From Comamonas terrigena NBRC 13299 (lineage in GTDB: Bacteria; Pseudomonadota; Gammaproteobacteria; Burkholderiales; Burkholderiaceae_C), in NCBI RefSeq assembly GCF_006740045.1, contig NZ_AP019749.1, forward strand, positions 1,507,001-1,571,000: a DNA stretch of 64,000 bases. Reading direction: 5' to 3'. The notes beneath the pieces were generated by a model. The model made no database searches, was not told the DNA's origin, and worked only from the letters and a program-made list of their open reading frames with translations. Made by a program: the position numbers and the translations under genes. Positions 25,707 through 34,922 of this stretch are shown here, one piece after another (position 1 is the first letter of the stretch; each line of letters begins with the position of its first letter).

Positions 25707-26846
25707 TCAACCCCCGATGTAGCTCATTTCAATCCGCCGGCGGGGCGCCGCTTCCGAAGGCGGCAGCTGGCTGCGCAGCTCGGAATAGCGGTCCGTGCGG
25801 CCTTGCCAGATGTCGGCTACAGCCGCAGACAGCTGCGCGTCGCTGCTGCCGTTGCGCAGCAGGGTGCGCAGATCCCAGCCCTGGTCGGCAAACAGGCAGG
25901 TGTAGAGCTGGCCTTCGGTGGACAGGCGGGCGCGGCTGCATTCGTGGCAGAAAGCCTGGGTCACGCTGCTGATCACGCCCACTTCGCCCAAGGCTGGGTC
26001 GTGGCGGCCGTCGGCGCCGACATAGCCCCAGCGCTGGGCGGTTTCGCCGGGGGCAGTCGCTTCCAGCGGCACCAGGGGCAGCTCGCGCTGCAGCAGGGCG
26101 ATGACCTCGGCCGAGGGCAGGACTTCATCCATGCACCAGCCGTTGGTGGCGCCCACATCCATGTATTCGATAAAGCGCAGCGTCACGCCCGTGCCGCGAA
26201 AATGCCGCGCCATGGGCAGGATCTGGTCTTCATTGGTGCCGCGCTTGACCACCATGTTCACCTTGATGTGCTGCAGCCCGGCCTGCTGCGCGGCAGCGAT
26301 GCCGTCCAGCACTTCGGCCACGGGGAAGTCCACATCGTTCATGCGGCGAAAGACCGCGTCGTCCAGCCCGTCCAGGCTCACGGTCACACGCTGCAGGCCG
26401 GCGTCTTTCAGCACCTGGGCCTTGCGGCGCAGCAAGGAGCCGTTGGTGGTCAATGTCAGGTCCAGGGGCTGGCCGTCGGGCGTGCGCAGCCCGGCCAGCT
26501 GGGCGATCAGGTTTTCCACATGCTTGCGCAGCAGCGGCTCGCCCCCGGTCAGGCGCAGCTTGCGCACCCCGTGCTGCACAAACACTTGGGACAGACGGGT
26601 GATTTCCTCAAAGGACAGCAGGGCCGAATGCGGCAGGTAGTACTGGTAGTCCTTGTCGAAGATCTCCTTGGGCATGCAGTAGGCGCAGCGGAAGTTGCAG
26701 CGGTCCGTCACGCTGATACGCAGGTCATGCAAGGGGCGGCCGAGTCCATCCTGCAGTACACCGGTAGCGGTGGGCAGGGCAGTGGGGATGCGGGGCTGCA
26801 GCGGCGCGGCGCGCTGGTCCAGCACAGGAATCACTCGGTCGGACAT
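25707..26846 (-). CDS. moaA: GTP 3',8-cyclase MoaA
   Basis: Radical SAM enzyme for the first step of molybdopterin synthesis. The 379-aa product has the SAM 4Fe-4S motif [12 protein letters not shown], the SAM-binding region [11 protein letters not shown], a second cluster site ([10 protein letters not shown] ... YTCLF) that binds GTP, and the C-terminal Gly-Gly needed for activity. A consensus FNR-type site lies 77-90 bases upstream, suggesting oxygen-dependent expression. It is on the same strand as mobA-moeA, separated by 261 bases. Confidence 0.97.
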   Translation of the reverse strand: MSDRVIPVLDQRAAPLQPRIPTALPTATGVLQDGLGRPLHDLRISVTDRCNFRCAYCMPKEIFDKDYQYYLPHSALLSFEEITRLSQVFVQHGVRKLRLTGGEPLLRKHVENLIAQLAGLRTPDGQPLDLTLTTNGSLLRRKAQVLKDAGLQRVTVSLDGLDDAVFRRMNDVDFPVAEVLDGIAAAQQAGLQHIKVNMVVKRGTNEDQILPMARHFRGTGVTLRFIEYMDVGATNGWCMDEVLPSAEVIALLQRELPLVPLEATAPGETAQRWGYVGADGRHDPALGEVGVISSVTQAFCHECSRARLSTEGQLYTCLFADQGWDLRTLLRNGSSDAQLSAAVADIWQGRTDRYSELRSQLPPSEAAPRRRIEMSYIGG

Positions 26847-26922
26847 AGGGGTGCGATTGTGCCTCTAAGGGGGTATGCCTTGTGGGTGTTGGGGCATGGA
26901 GCGCGGGGCGCGCCGTGCGTGC

Positions 26923-26936
26923 TTGATGTGCATCAA
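26923..26936. promoter_or_regulatory. FNR/ANR-type binding site upstream of moaA
   Basis: TTGATGTGCATCAA is an exact match to TTGAT-N4-ATCAA. Its centre is about 83 bases before the moaA ATG, a normal place for an anaerobic activator of a class II promoter with a leader of about 40 bases. Confidence 0.8.
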
Positions 26937-27037
26937 GAGGGCGTCGTGTCGGGCGACCCCTGGACCGCCTCGCCGCAACAGCGGAAAAACCGCCTGCCTG
27001 CGCAAATCCAGGGCGCGGGCTGTTTCACCGCCGGGCG

Positions 27038-27808
27038 TCAGACACACCGGGCGCCATCCACCTCGATGCAGACGCCGCTGATGAACGCCGCCTCGTCGCT
27101 GGCCAGGTACAGCGCGGCATTGGCCACATCCAGCGCGGTGGAAAAGCGGCCCAGCGGAATGGTGGCTAGAAACCGGGCGCGCCGGGACTCGTCGACCGGG
27201 CCTCCGGCAAACTCGGCGGCCAGGCCGGTGTCGGGGTTGAAGACCGGGTTGATGCAGTTCACACGGATGCCATCCGGTCCCAGTTCGGCCGCCATCGACT
27301 TGCTGGTGGTGATGACAGCCCCCTTGGAGCCGTTGTACCAGGTCAGTCCCGGGCGCGGGCGGATCCCGGCGGTGGACGCAATGTTGATGAAGCAGCCGCT
27401 GCTGCCCTGTGGGTTGGCACGCATGGCGGGCACGCCGTGGATGGCCGAAAGGTAGATGCTTTTCATGTTGACGGCATACACCCGGTCGAACTCTTCCTCA
27501 CTGACTTCCAGCATCGGGCGGTTGCGGTGGGTCCAGCCGGCGTTGTTGATCCACACATCCAGCCGGCCGAACAGCTCCAGCGTGCGTGCGGTCAGGGCCT
27601 GAACATCGGCATGGCGCGTCATGTCGGCCTGTACGAACTGCGCCTGTCCTCCGCTGGCACGGATGCTGGCGGCCACGGCTTCGCCCTTGGTTGCATCAAT
27701 GTCGTTGACGACCACGCATGCGCCTTCGGCGGCCAGGCGCCGGGCAATGCCTTCCCCAATGCCATTGCCGGCGCCGGTGACGATGGTGGATTTGCCTGCT
27801 GCGCGCAT
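27038..27808 (-). CDS. SDR family oxidoreductase
   Basis: NAD(P)-dependent short-chain dehydrogenase, 256 aa. It has the cofactor motif TGAGNGIGEGIA, an Asp after strand 2 (VVNDIDA) that favours NAD, the NNAG motif and the catalytic Ser-Tyr-Lys set (NIASTAG; WYNGSKGA). The C-terminal SGVCIEVDGA is typical of the classical SDRs. ATG 27808 has a good AGGAG site; longer frames upstream were rejected. It precedes moaA on the same strand, but the FNR-type site lies between, so no shared role is inferred. Substrate unknown. Confidence 0.87.
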   Translation of the reverse strand: MRAAGKSTIVTGAGNGIGEGIARRLAAEGACVVVNDIDATKGEAVAASIRASGGQAQFVQADMTRHADVQALTARTLELFGRLDVWINNAGWTHRNRPMLEVSEEEFDRVYAVNMKSIYLSAIHGVPAMRANPQGSSGCFINIASTAGIRPRPGLTWYNGSKGAVITTSKSMAAELGPDGIRVNCINPVFNPDTGLAAEFAGGPVDESRRARFLATIPLGRFSTALDVANAALYLASDEAAFISGVCIEVDGARCV

Positions 27809-28196
27809 ACGGGGTGTCTCCTGAAGCTGGGGTGGGGGAAGGGTGTGCCACCCATTATGGAAAGCGCGGTGCGTGTCCGGTGGCAGCACGCGCGACAGGC
27901 CAGGGAAAACACGGGCAAGGCTGTTGCACCTGGTGCGCCGCAGCTGCCAATGGCGAGGTGCTGTCGCGGCATGGTGACAGCAGGGTCTGTGCCGCGCGGC
28001 TCTGGAGGTCTGTTGACGGGGCATCTGATATCACGGTGATGCCATGCCAGCCTAGATCCATAGCTCTGATTTCGGGAGCGTTCCAGGCGTTTGCCAGGTC
28101 GCCATGCCCCCTGCGGCTGCATGGGTGACAGGCGGTGTTCTGCAATTTGGAATACATTGCACAGCCAATTATTGCTTAGTCAATTAAATTTCGACC
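27809..28196. other. Divergent intergenic region SDR/MarR
   Basis: About 390 bases between divergently transcribed genes, holding both promoters. The part next to the MarR gene (28140-28196) is AT-rich and contains the palindromic candidate operator at 28171-28184. I see no gene in the remainder. Confidence 0.5.
28171..28184. promoter_or_regulatory. Candidate MarR operator
   Basis: ATTGCTTAGTCAAT has ATTG / CAAT half-sites around six bases and is a MarR-class palindrome. It ends 12 bases before the MarR start codon, where binding would block its own promoter and the efflux operon behind it. Confidence 0.6.
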
Positions 28197-28817
28197 ATGT
28201 CACTTTCCCCTGACGACCCCCAGGCGCACGGCCCGGAACCTGGTGCCGTGCAGCCCCCGGCCGCCTTTTACCGGCCCGGCAGCTACCAGCCTTGGGAGAG
28301 CGCCGGTTTTCTGATGCGCCGCGTGCTCAGCTCCGTCCTGCAGCAGGCCGATGCGCAGCTGGCCGAGCATGACCTGACCTATGTGCAGTGGCTGCCGCTG
28401 TACAAGCTGCTGCTCAACAGCGACACCCGCAGCACCTGCCTGGCGCGTGATCTGGGCATGGACCCGGCCTCCGTCACCCGTGCACTGGACCGCATCGAGG
28501 CCAAAGGTCTGCTGCGGCGCGAGCGCTCCACCACCGACCGCCGCCGTGTGGAACTGGTGCTGACCGAACAGGGCCGCGCCGTGGCCACCCAGGTGCCCGA
28601 GGTGCTGTGCGATGTGCTCAACGCCCATCTGGCGGGTTTCAGCGATGCGGAATGCCGCCAGCTGGTGTCCATGCTGCAGCGCATGCTGCTCAACGGCGAT
28701 GCACTGCGGGGAGGGGCCGCCGCACCCGTCGCGCCTTCTGCGTCGTCCTCGCCATCCCCGGCAGCACGCCCTCCGTCCCCACCACCTGCGGGCGCAGAGG
28801 CGACGCCCGAATCCTGA
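28197..28817 (+). CDS. MarR family transcriptional regulator
   Basis: Winged-helix repressor of 206 aa that probably controls the efflux operon downstream. The domain (about 35-165) shows LAEHDLTYVQWLPLYKLL, the recognition helix region GMDPASVTRALDRIEAKGLLRRE and the wing TDRRRVELVLTEQGRAV. The last 40 residues are a Pro/Ser/Ala-rich tail that varies among species. The stop is 52 bases before the outer membrane factor gene, so the regulator is likely first gene of the operon, as with EmrR-EmrAB. Confidence 0.9.
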   Translation: MSLSPDDPQAHGPEPGAVQPPAAFYRPGSYQPWESAGFLMRRVLSSVLQQADAQLAEHDLTYVQWLPLYKLLLNSDTRSTCLARDLGMDPASVTRALDRIEAKGLLRRERSTTDRRRVELVLTEQGRAVATQVPEVLCDVLNAHLAGFSDAECRQLVSMLQRMLLNGDALRGGAAAPVAPSASSSPSPAARPPSPPPAGAEATPES

Positions 28818-28869
28818 CGCTTTTCGGCTGCAGCCCTTGCAGCCTTGTTTGACCTTGGATCCATCCACC

Positions 28870-30348
28870 ATGTCTTCACACCGTTTTGCAGCGCCCCCGC
28901 TGCACCGCCTGGCTGCCGGGCTGTCGCTGGGCGCCGCCGCCCTGGTCCTGGCCGGTTGCGCTTCCCAGGGGCCGGCCTACGCCCCGCTGGCCACGCTGGC
29001 CCCTGACGCACTGGGGCTGCAGGCCCGCTCCGCTGCGGACGCCACCACCGAGGCCGCCTTGCCCGCTGCTCAGTGGTGGGGTGCGCTGGGCGATGCTCAG
29101 CTCAACCAGCTGGTGGCCTTGGCCCTGCAGGACAACCCCAGCCTGGCCGCGAGCCAGACCCGCCTGGACAAGGCCCTGGCGCTGGCCACGGCCACCAGCA
29201 GCGCCACCGATGTGCGCGGCAGCTTCACTACCGATGCGACCCGCCAGCACTACAGCGCCAACGGCATGATCCCGGCGCCCATTGCCGGCCACACCTACAA
29301 CAGCGGCAACGTGCAGCTGGGCCTGGGCTGGAATCCGGATTTCTTTGGCAAGCACCGCGCCGAGCTGGATGCAGCCCTGGGCCAGGCCCGTGCGGCCCAG
29401 GCCGACCGTGCGGCCGCCGCCACCCAGCTGGCAGGCCAGGTCGCACGCAGCTATGTGGGGCTGGCCCGCTTGCTGGCCCAGCGCGATGTGGCCCAGCGGA
29501 CGCTGGTGCAACGCCAGGCCTTGCTGGACCTGAGCCAGCAGCGCACCCGCGCCGGTCTGGACAGCCAAGTGGAACTGACCCAGGCCCAGGCGGGCCTGCC
29601 CGATGCCCGCACCCAGGTGGAAATGCTGGATGAGCAGATCACGCTGGCACGCCGCACCATTGCCGTGCTGTGCGGCCAGGCGCCCGATGCCCAGCAGGCC
29701 CTGGCGCCGCAGCTGGCAGCCCTGCAGCTGCAGGCGGTACCCACGGTGCTGGGGGGCGATCTGCTGGGCCGCCGCCCGGATGTGGTGGCGGCCCGCTGGC
29801 GCGTGGAAGCCGCCACGCGCGGCATTGACAGCGCCAAGGCCGAGTTCTATCCGGATGTGAACCTGACGGCGTTTGTGGGCCTGTCGGCCGTCGGGCTGGA
29901 CCAGGTGTTCCAGGGCAGTTCGCGCCAGCTGGGCGTGACGCCCGCGCTGCGGTTGCCGATTTTCGATGGCAAGCGCCTGCGCGCCCAGCTGCGCGGCAAG
30001 CAGGCCGATCTGGACAGCGCCATCGCCCAGTACAACGGCGTGGTGCTGGATGCGGTCAAGGGCGCAGGCGATGCCGTGGCGTCCATGCAATCGCTGGAGC
30101 GCCAGCAGCAGTTGCAGGCCGAATCGCTGGCCAAGGCCGAACGCGCCTATGACTTTGCCGTGCAGCGCTACCAGGCCGGTCTGACCGGTCAGGTGGTGGT
30201 GCTGAACACCGAAAACCAGGTGATTGCCCAGCGCCGCCTGGCCGTGGACCTGCGTGCCCGTGAACTGGACACCCGCATTGCGCTGATGCAGGCGCTGGGC
30301 GGTGGCTGGCAGGACGACACCGCCCGCGTGCAACTGAGCCAGAAATGA
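28870..30348 (+). CDS. Outer membrane efflux lipoprotein, NodT/OprM family
   Basis: Trimeric outer membrane channel for tripartite drug export, 492 aa. A lipoprotein signal with lipobox VLAGC (about residue 28) precedes the mature domain. The repeated OEP structure shows LNQLVALALQDNPSLAASQTRLD and ARRTIAVLCGQAPD, with GDLLGRRPDVVAARWRVEAATRGIDSAKAEFYPDVNLTA, the most conserved segment of this family. It is followed by emrA and emrB, so it most likely serves as their channel. An earlier in-frame start lies in the MarR gene and was not used. Confidence 0.93.
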   Translation: MSSHRFAAPPLHRLAAGLSLGAAALVLAGCASQGPAYAPLATLAPDALGLQARSAADATTEAALPAAQWWGALGDAQLNQLVALALQDNPSLAASQTRLDKALALATATSSATDVRGSFTTDATRQHYSANGMIPAPIAGHTYNSGNVQLGLGWNPDFFGKHRAELDAALGQARAAQADRAAAATQLAGQVARSYVGLARLLAQRDVAQRTLVQRQALLDLSQQRTRAGLDSQVELTQAQAGLPDARTQVEMLDEQITLARRTIAVLCGQAPDAQQALAPQLAALQLQAVPTVLGGDLLGRRPDVVAARWRVEAATRGIDSAKAEFYPDVNLTAFVGLSAVGLDQVFQGSSRQLGVTPALRLPIFDGKRLRAQLRGKQADLDSAIAQYNGVVLDAVKGAGDAVASMQSLERQQQLQAESLAKAERAYDFAVQRYQAGLTGQVVVLNTENQVIAQRRLAVDLRARELDTRIALMQALGGGWQDDTARVQLSQK

Positions 30349-30470
30349 TCCCGGGATGAACCGGCGCGCCACGCGCGCCATCCACTTTCACCGATTTTTC
30401 CCGGGCACGCTGCTGTGCAGACGGCCCGGGGCGCAAAACCACTTACCGACATAACAAAGCGCCGAACATC

Positions 30471-31754
30471 ATGACCGATAGCAAGAACACTCCCGCCGCA
30501 GCGCCCGCTGCCAATCCCCAGGGCCGCCGCAAAGGCCTGACCATCGTGGCGGCCGCCGTGGCCGTGGCCGCCGTGGCATGGGGCGGCTGGCACTGGATGG
30601 TGGCCCGCAACTACCAGACCACCGACAACGCCTATGTGGCGGGCAATGTGGTGCAGATCACGCCCCAGGTGGGCGGGACCGTGATCAGCATTGGCGCGGA
30701 CGACACCGATTACGTCAAGCCCGGCCAGGTGCTGGTGCAGCTCGACACCGCCGACGCCCTGGTGGCCCTGGCCCAGGCCGAATCGCAGCTGGCCCAGACC
30801 GTGCGCCAGGTGCGCACGCTGTATGCCAACAATGCCCCGCTGGCAGCCCAGGTGGCCCAGCGCGAAGCCGATCTGCTGCGCCTGCAGGCCGATCTGGGCC
30901 GTGCCAGGGACGACGTGGAGCGTCGCCGGCCACTGACGGCCACGGGCGCCGTCGGCAAGGAAGAGTTTGACCATGCCCAGAGCGTGTTCAAGACCGCCAG
31001 CAATGCCGTGGTGGCAGCCGAAGCCGCCGTGCGCGCCGCCAAGGCACAGCTGGTGGCCGCCGAAGCCCAGACCCAGGGCAGCACGGCCGAGGCCCACCCC
31101 AGCGTGCTGGCCGCCGCAGCCAAGGTGCGCGAAGCCGCGCTGGCGTTGCAGCGCACCCGCCTGGTGGCTCCGGTGGAAGGCTATGTCGCCAAGCGCGGCG
31201 TGCAACTGGGCCAGCGCGTGGCCGCTGGCGCACCGCTGATGACGGTGGTGGGCCTGCACCAGCTGTGGGTGGATGCCAACTTCAAGGAAAGCCAGCTGGC
31301 CGATCTGCGCATTGGCCAGAAGACCGAGCTGACGGCCGATGTCTATGGCGACAAGACCGTCTACCACGGCACCGTGGTGGGCCTGGGCGCCGGCACGGGT
31401 GCTGCCTTCTCGCTGCTGCCGGCGCAGAACGCCTCGGGTAACTGGATCAAGGTGGTGCAGCGCGTGCCGGTGCGCATCAGCCTGAGCCCCGAAGACCTGG
31501 CCTCCCATCCGCTGCGGGTGGGCCTGTCGATGGAGGCCAAGGTGGATGTGCGGGACCGTGATGGCACGGCCCTGGCCTCGACCCCGCGCGCCGAGCCGGT
31601 GGCACAGACGGCGGTGTATGACGCCGCCTTGCCGCAGACGGAGGAGCGCATCGCCCGCATCATCGCCGGACAAAGCGTGCCTGCACTGCAGCAATTGCCC
31701 GCTCCGGTGGCCGTGTCCGCCGCGGCCTCGGCGGCAGACAAGGCTGCGCAGTAA
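30471..31754 (+). CDS. emrA: HlyD/EmrA family efflux adaptor
   Basis: Periplasmic adaptor that joins the EmrB exporter to the outer membrane channel, 427 aa. It has one N-terminal membrane helix (about 22-40), the lipoyl/beta-barrel signature TTDNAYVAGNVVQITPQVGGTVISI, a long coiled-coil hairpin (about 85-210, Ala/Gln/Glu rich), a second lipoyl half (TRLVAPVEGYVAKRGVQLGQRV) and VDANFKESQL. The C-terminal 50 residues are Ala/Pro rich and variable. Drugs exported by such pumps are usually hydrophobic acids and uncouplers; the specific substrate here is unknown. Confidence 0.93.
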   Translation: MTDSKNTPAAAPAANPQGRRKGLTIVAAAVAVAAVAWGGWHWMVARNYQTTDNAYVAGNVVQITPQVGGTVISIGADDTDYVKPGQVLVQLDTADALVALAQAESQLAQTVRQVRTLYANNAPLAAQVAQREADLLRLQADLGRARDDVERRRPLTATGAVGKEEFDHAQSVFKTASNAVVAAEAAVRAAKAQLVAAEAQTQGSTAEAHPSVLAAAAKVREAALALQRTRLVAPVEGYVAKRGVQLGQRVAAGAPLMTVVGLHQLWVDANFKESQLADLRIGQKTELTADVYGDKTVYHGTVVGLGAGTGAAFSLLPAQNASGNWIKVVQRVPVRISLSPEDLASHPLRVGLSMEAKVDVRDRDGTALASTPRAEPVAQTAVYDAALPQTEERIARIIAGQSVPALQQLPAPVAVSAAASAADKAAQ

Positions 31755-31788
31755 GCCGCCCGGTACCTGAACTGGAGCGGATCCGCGT

Positions 31789-33417
31789 ATGACTTCTTCT
31801 TCTACGGCAGCACCCGGCGATAGCCCGGGGGCGCTGCCTTCTCTTCCGCCCGTGCCACCCAGCCCGCCGGCCATGCCTGCGCGGCCGGCGCCGCTCAAGG
31901 GCGCGCAACTGGTGCTGGGCACGGTGGCCCTGTCGCTGGCCACGTTCATGAACGTGCTCGACTCGTCCATCGCCAACGTGGCCATTCCGGCCATCTCGGG
32001 CGATGTGGGCGTCAGCCCGAGCCAGGGCACCTGGGTGATCACCAGCTTCGGTGTGGCCAACGCCATCAGCGTGCCGCTGACCGGCTGGCTCACCCAGCGC
32101 TTTGGCGCGGTGCGGCTGTTCACCATGAGCGTGCTGCTGTTCGTGCTGACGTCCTGGCTGTGCGGTTTTGCCGGATCGCTGGAAACGCTGGTGCTGTTCC
32201 GCGTGCTGCAGGGCCTGGTGGCCGGACCCATGATTCCGCTGTCGCAGACGCTGCTGCTGTCCAGCTACCCGCCTTCGCGGGCCGGCACGGCGCTGGCGCT
32301 GTGGGGCATGACCACGCTGGTGGCGCCGGTGGTGGGGCCGCTGCTGGGCGGCTGGATCACCGACAACATTTCCTGGCCGTGGATCTTCTACATCAATGTG
32401 CCGGTGGGCCTGCTGTCGGCACTGCTGACCTGGAACATCTACCGCAGCCGCGAGACGGCCACGCGCAAGCTGCCCATCGATACCGTGGGCCTGTCCCTGC
32501 TGGTGCTGTGGGTCGGTGCGCTGCAGCTGATGCTGGACAAGGGCAAGGAGCTGGACTGGTTCGCATCGGGCGAGATCATCACCATGGCCGTGGTGGCGCT
32601 GGTCAGCTTTGTGGTGTTCGTGGTCTGGGAACTGACCGACGCCCACCCGGTGGTGGAGCTGCGTCTGTTCATGCGGCGCAACTTTGCCGCTGGCTCGCTG
32701 GCGCTGTCGATTGCCTACGGAGTGTTCTTCGGCAATGTGGTGCTGCTGCCGCTGTGGCTGCAGCAGTGGCTGGGCTACACCAGCACGACCGCCGGCATGG
32801 CGCTGGCCCCGGTGGGCATTCTGGCCATTGTGCTGACCCCGCTGGTGGGCAAGAAAGTGGGCAGCTGGGATCCGCGCTGGATGGCCACGGGTGCGTTCGT
32901 GGTGTTTGCCACGGTGCTGTGGATGCGTTCGCACTTCACCATCGAGACGGACTTCTTCCACATCCTGATTCCCACCCTGATCCAGGGTGTGGCCATGGCC
33001 TTCTTCTTCATCCCGCTGACCACCATCACGCTCAGCGGGCTGACGCCGGACCGCATCCCGGCGGCGGCCGGCCTGTCCAACTTTGTGCGCATCACTGCGG
33101 GCGCCATGGGCACGTCGATCGCCACCACGCTGTGGGACAGCCGCGCCACCATGCACCATGCCCACCTGACGGAAACGCTGGTACAGGGCCAGGGGACCTT
33201 CGCGATCACGCTGAACCAGCTGCAGGCTGCCGGCATGACACAGGAGCAGGCCCTGGCGCAGATCAACCGGCTGATCGACCAGCAGGCGTTCACGCTGGCG
33301 GCCAACGACATCTTCTGGGCGTCGTCCATGCTGTTCCTGGTGCTGATCGTGCTGATCTGGCTGACCAAGCGTCCGGTAGGCCATGCCGGTGCCGCCGATG
33401 CCGGAGGGGCGCACTGA
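31789..33417 (+). CDS. emrB: DHA2 family drug exporter EmrB
   Basis: Proton-driven MFS transporter of the 14-helix type, 542 aa. After an unusual Pro/Ser-rich start (about 40 residues), motif C/D of the DHA2 family is visible: ATFMNVLDSSIANVAIPAISGDVGVSPSQGTWVITSF, then LTQRFGAVRLFTMSVLLFVLTSWLCGFA. An internal loop with HPVVELRLFMRRNF is also typical. A Met further downstream may be the true start if the extension is not made. It ends the operon marR-OMF-emrA-emrB and is followed by a strong bidirectional terminator. Confidence 0.94.
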   Translation: MTSSSTAAPGDSPGALPSLPPVPPSPPAMPARPAPLKGAQLVLGTVALSLATFMNVLDSSIANVAIPAISGDVGVSPSQGTWVITSFGVANAISVPLTGWLTQRFGAVRLFTMSVLLFVLTSWLCGFAGSLETLVLFRVLQGLVAGPMIPLSQTLLLSSYPPSRAGTALALWGMTTLVAPVVGPLLGGWITDNISWPWIFYINVPVGLLSALLTWNIYRSRETATRKLPIDTVGLSLLVLWVGALQLMLDKGKELDWFASGEIITMAVVALVSFVVFVVWELTDAHPVVELRLFMRRNFAAGSLALSIAYGVFFGNVVLLPLWLQQWLGYTSTTAGMALAPVGILAIVLTPLVGKKVGSWDPRWMATGAFVVFATVLWMRSHFTIETDFFHILIPTLIQGVAMAFFFIPLTTITLSGLTPDRIPAAAGLSNFVRITAGAMGTSIATTLWDSRATMHHAHLTETLVQGQGTFAITLNQLQAAGMTQEQALAQINRLIDQQAFTLAANDIFWASSMLFLVLIVLIWLTKRPVGHAGAADAGGAH

Positions 33418-33489
33418 GCGGGTGAGGGCAGGCTTCTGTGGATTGTGGCGAGTCGCTGTCACTGCCATTTTCCTTGCAGTTTCCCCATG

Positions 33490-33524
33490 AAAAAAAGCCC
33501 GCCGTAGATACGGCGGGCTTTTTT
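33490..33524. terminator. Bidirectional terminator after emrB
   Basis: GCCCGCCG / CGGCGGGC stem with six-base loop, A7 on one side and T6 on the other, between convergent emrB and the MFS gene. Confidence 0.93.
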
Positions 33525-33537
33525 GTGGGGCGGAATG

Positions 33538-34863
33538 TCAGCTGCGGGTGCGCTCGTAGAAACGCTGGGGCAGACCCCAGGCAATGATGACGAAGCTCAC
33601 CACCAGCGCTGCAGCCAGGGCGTACAGGCCCATGGATGCGCTGCCGGTGACGTCCTTTACCTTGCCCACCATATAGGGGCTGATCAGTCCGCCCAGCTGG
33701 CCGATGGAGTTGATCAGGGCAATCCCGGCGGCGGCGGCCATGCCGGTCAGAAAACGCTGGGGAAAGACCCAGAACAGACCGATGGCGGAGATCACCCCCG
33801 TGGCCGCCAGCGTCAGCCCGAACAGCAGCGCCACCGTGTGTTCGCTGTAGGTGCCGCAGATGAAATAACCCACGCCACCGAGCAAGGCTGTCAATGCCAG
33901 GTGCCAGCGGCGTTCGCCGGTGCGGTCGGAGTTCTTGCCCAGCAGGATCATGGTCACGCCGGCCACCAGGTAGGGAATGGCCGAGATCAGGCCGATGGCA
34001 AACGTGTCCTGTGTGCCCGCGGTCTTGATGAGCTGCGGCATCCAGAACACCAGGCCATAGATGCCGCCGGCCAGGCACAGATAGATGATCGACAGGATAT
34101 AGGTTGCGGGTTCGCGCAGGGCCGCGCCGAAGTGGTGGGTGTCTGCCTTCTTGGCGTCGCGGCTGACCATGCTGCTCCAGAACTGCCGGTCGCTGGCGTT
34201 GAGCCACTTGGCATGCTCGATTTCATCGTCCAGGTGGAACCAGACGATGATGCCCAGCACGATGGAAGGCAGGCCTTCCAGCAGGAACAGCCACTGCCAG
34301 CCATGCAGGCCCAGGGCGCCATCCGTGAACTTCATGATGCCGCCCGAAATGGGGCCGCCGATGATGCCGCAGAAGGCGATGCCGGACATGAAGATGGTGT
34401 TGATGCGGCCGCGGCGCTGAGCGGGAAACCACTTGGTGAAATAGTACAGGGCGCCTGGCACAAACCCCGCTTCCAGGGCGCCGACCAGAAAGCGGATGAA
34501 GTAGAACCCCATCTCGCTGGTGACGAACATGGTGCAGGCCGAGGCAATGCCCCAGGTCACCATGATGCGCATGATCCAGATGCGGGCACCTACCCGGTGC
34601 AGGATCATGTTGCTGGGCACTTCGAACAGGAAGTAGCCGATGAAGAAGATGCTGGCGCCCAGGCCATAGACCGCATCCGAAAAGCCCAGCTCGCTTTGCA
34701 TCTGCAGCTTGGCAAAGCTGATGTTCACACGGTCCAGGTAGGCCATGACCCAGCAAATCACGAGCAGGGGGATGAAGCGCCAGAAGACCTTGCCGTAGAT
34801 CTCCTTCTCGCGTGAAACTTCCCCGGTGCTCAACCCACTTTCTACGTGCAGTGTTGTGCTCAT
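33538..34863 (-). CDS. MFS transporter, anion:cation symporter type
   Basis: Twelve-helix transporter of 441 aa, of the ACS group that takes up organic anions such as sugar acids, tartrate or phthalate. Characteristic pieces: YLDRVNISFAKLQMQSELGFSDAVYGLGASIFFIGYFLFEVPSNMILHRVGARIWIMRIM and RFLVGALEAGFVPGALYYFTKWFPAQRRGR. It is the last gene of a three-gene minus-strand unit (FAH hydrolase, SDR, MFS), so it probably imports the substrate of those two enzymes. The 58 bases before its ATG contain an AGGAG site. Confidence 0.9.
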   Translation of the reverse strand: MSTTLHVESGLSTGEVSREKEIYGKVFWRFIPLLVICWVMAYLDRVNISFAKLQMQSELGFSDAVYGLGASIFFIGYFLFEVPSNMILHRVGARIWIMRIMVTWGIASACTMFVTSEMGFYFIRFLVGALEAGFVPGALYYFTKWFPAQRRGRINTIFMSGIAFCGIIGGPISGGIMKFTDGALGLHGWQWLFLLEGLPSIVLGIIVWFHLDDEIEHAKWLNASDRQFWSSMVSRDAKKADTHHFGAALREPATYILSIIYLCLAGGIYGLVFWMPQLIKTAGTQDTFAIGLISAIPYLVAGVTMILLGKNSDRTGERRWHLALTALLGGVGYFICGTYSEHTVALLFGLTLAATGVISAIGLFWVFPQRFLTGMAAAAGIALINSIGQLGGLISPYMVGKVKDVTGSASMGLYALAAALVVSFVIIAWGLPQRFYERTRS

Positions 34864-34922
34864 AGCTTGTCTCCTTTTTTATTGATGGAACACGCCGCTA
34901 TGCTGCGGCGTTGTCAGTGCGC

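Noticed and set aside
31660..33468. Open frame of about 600 codons antisense to emrB
   Set aside because: GC-rich genes often leave long open frames on the other strand. The product is His/Gln/Arg-rich low complexity and emrB is clearly the real gene.
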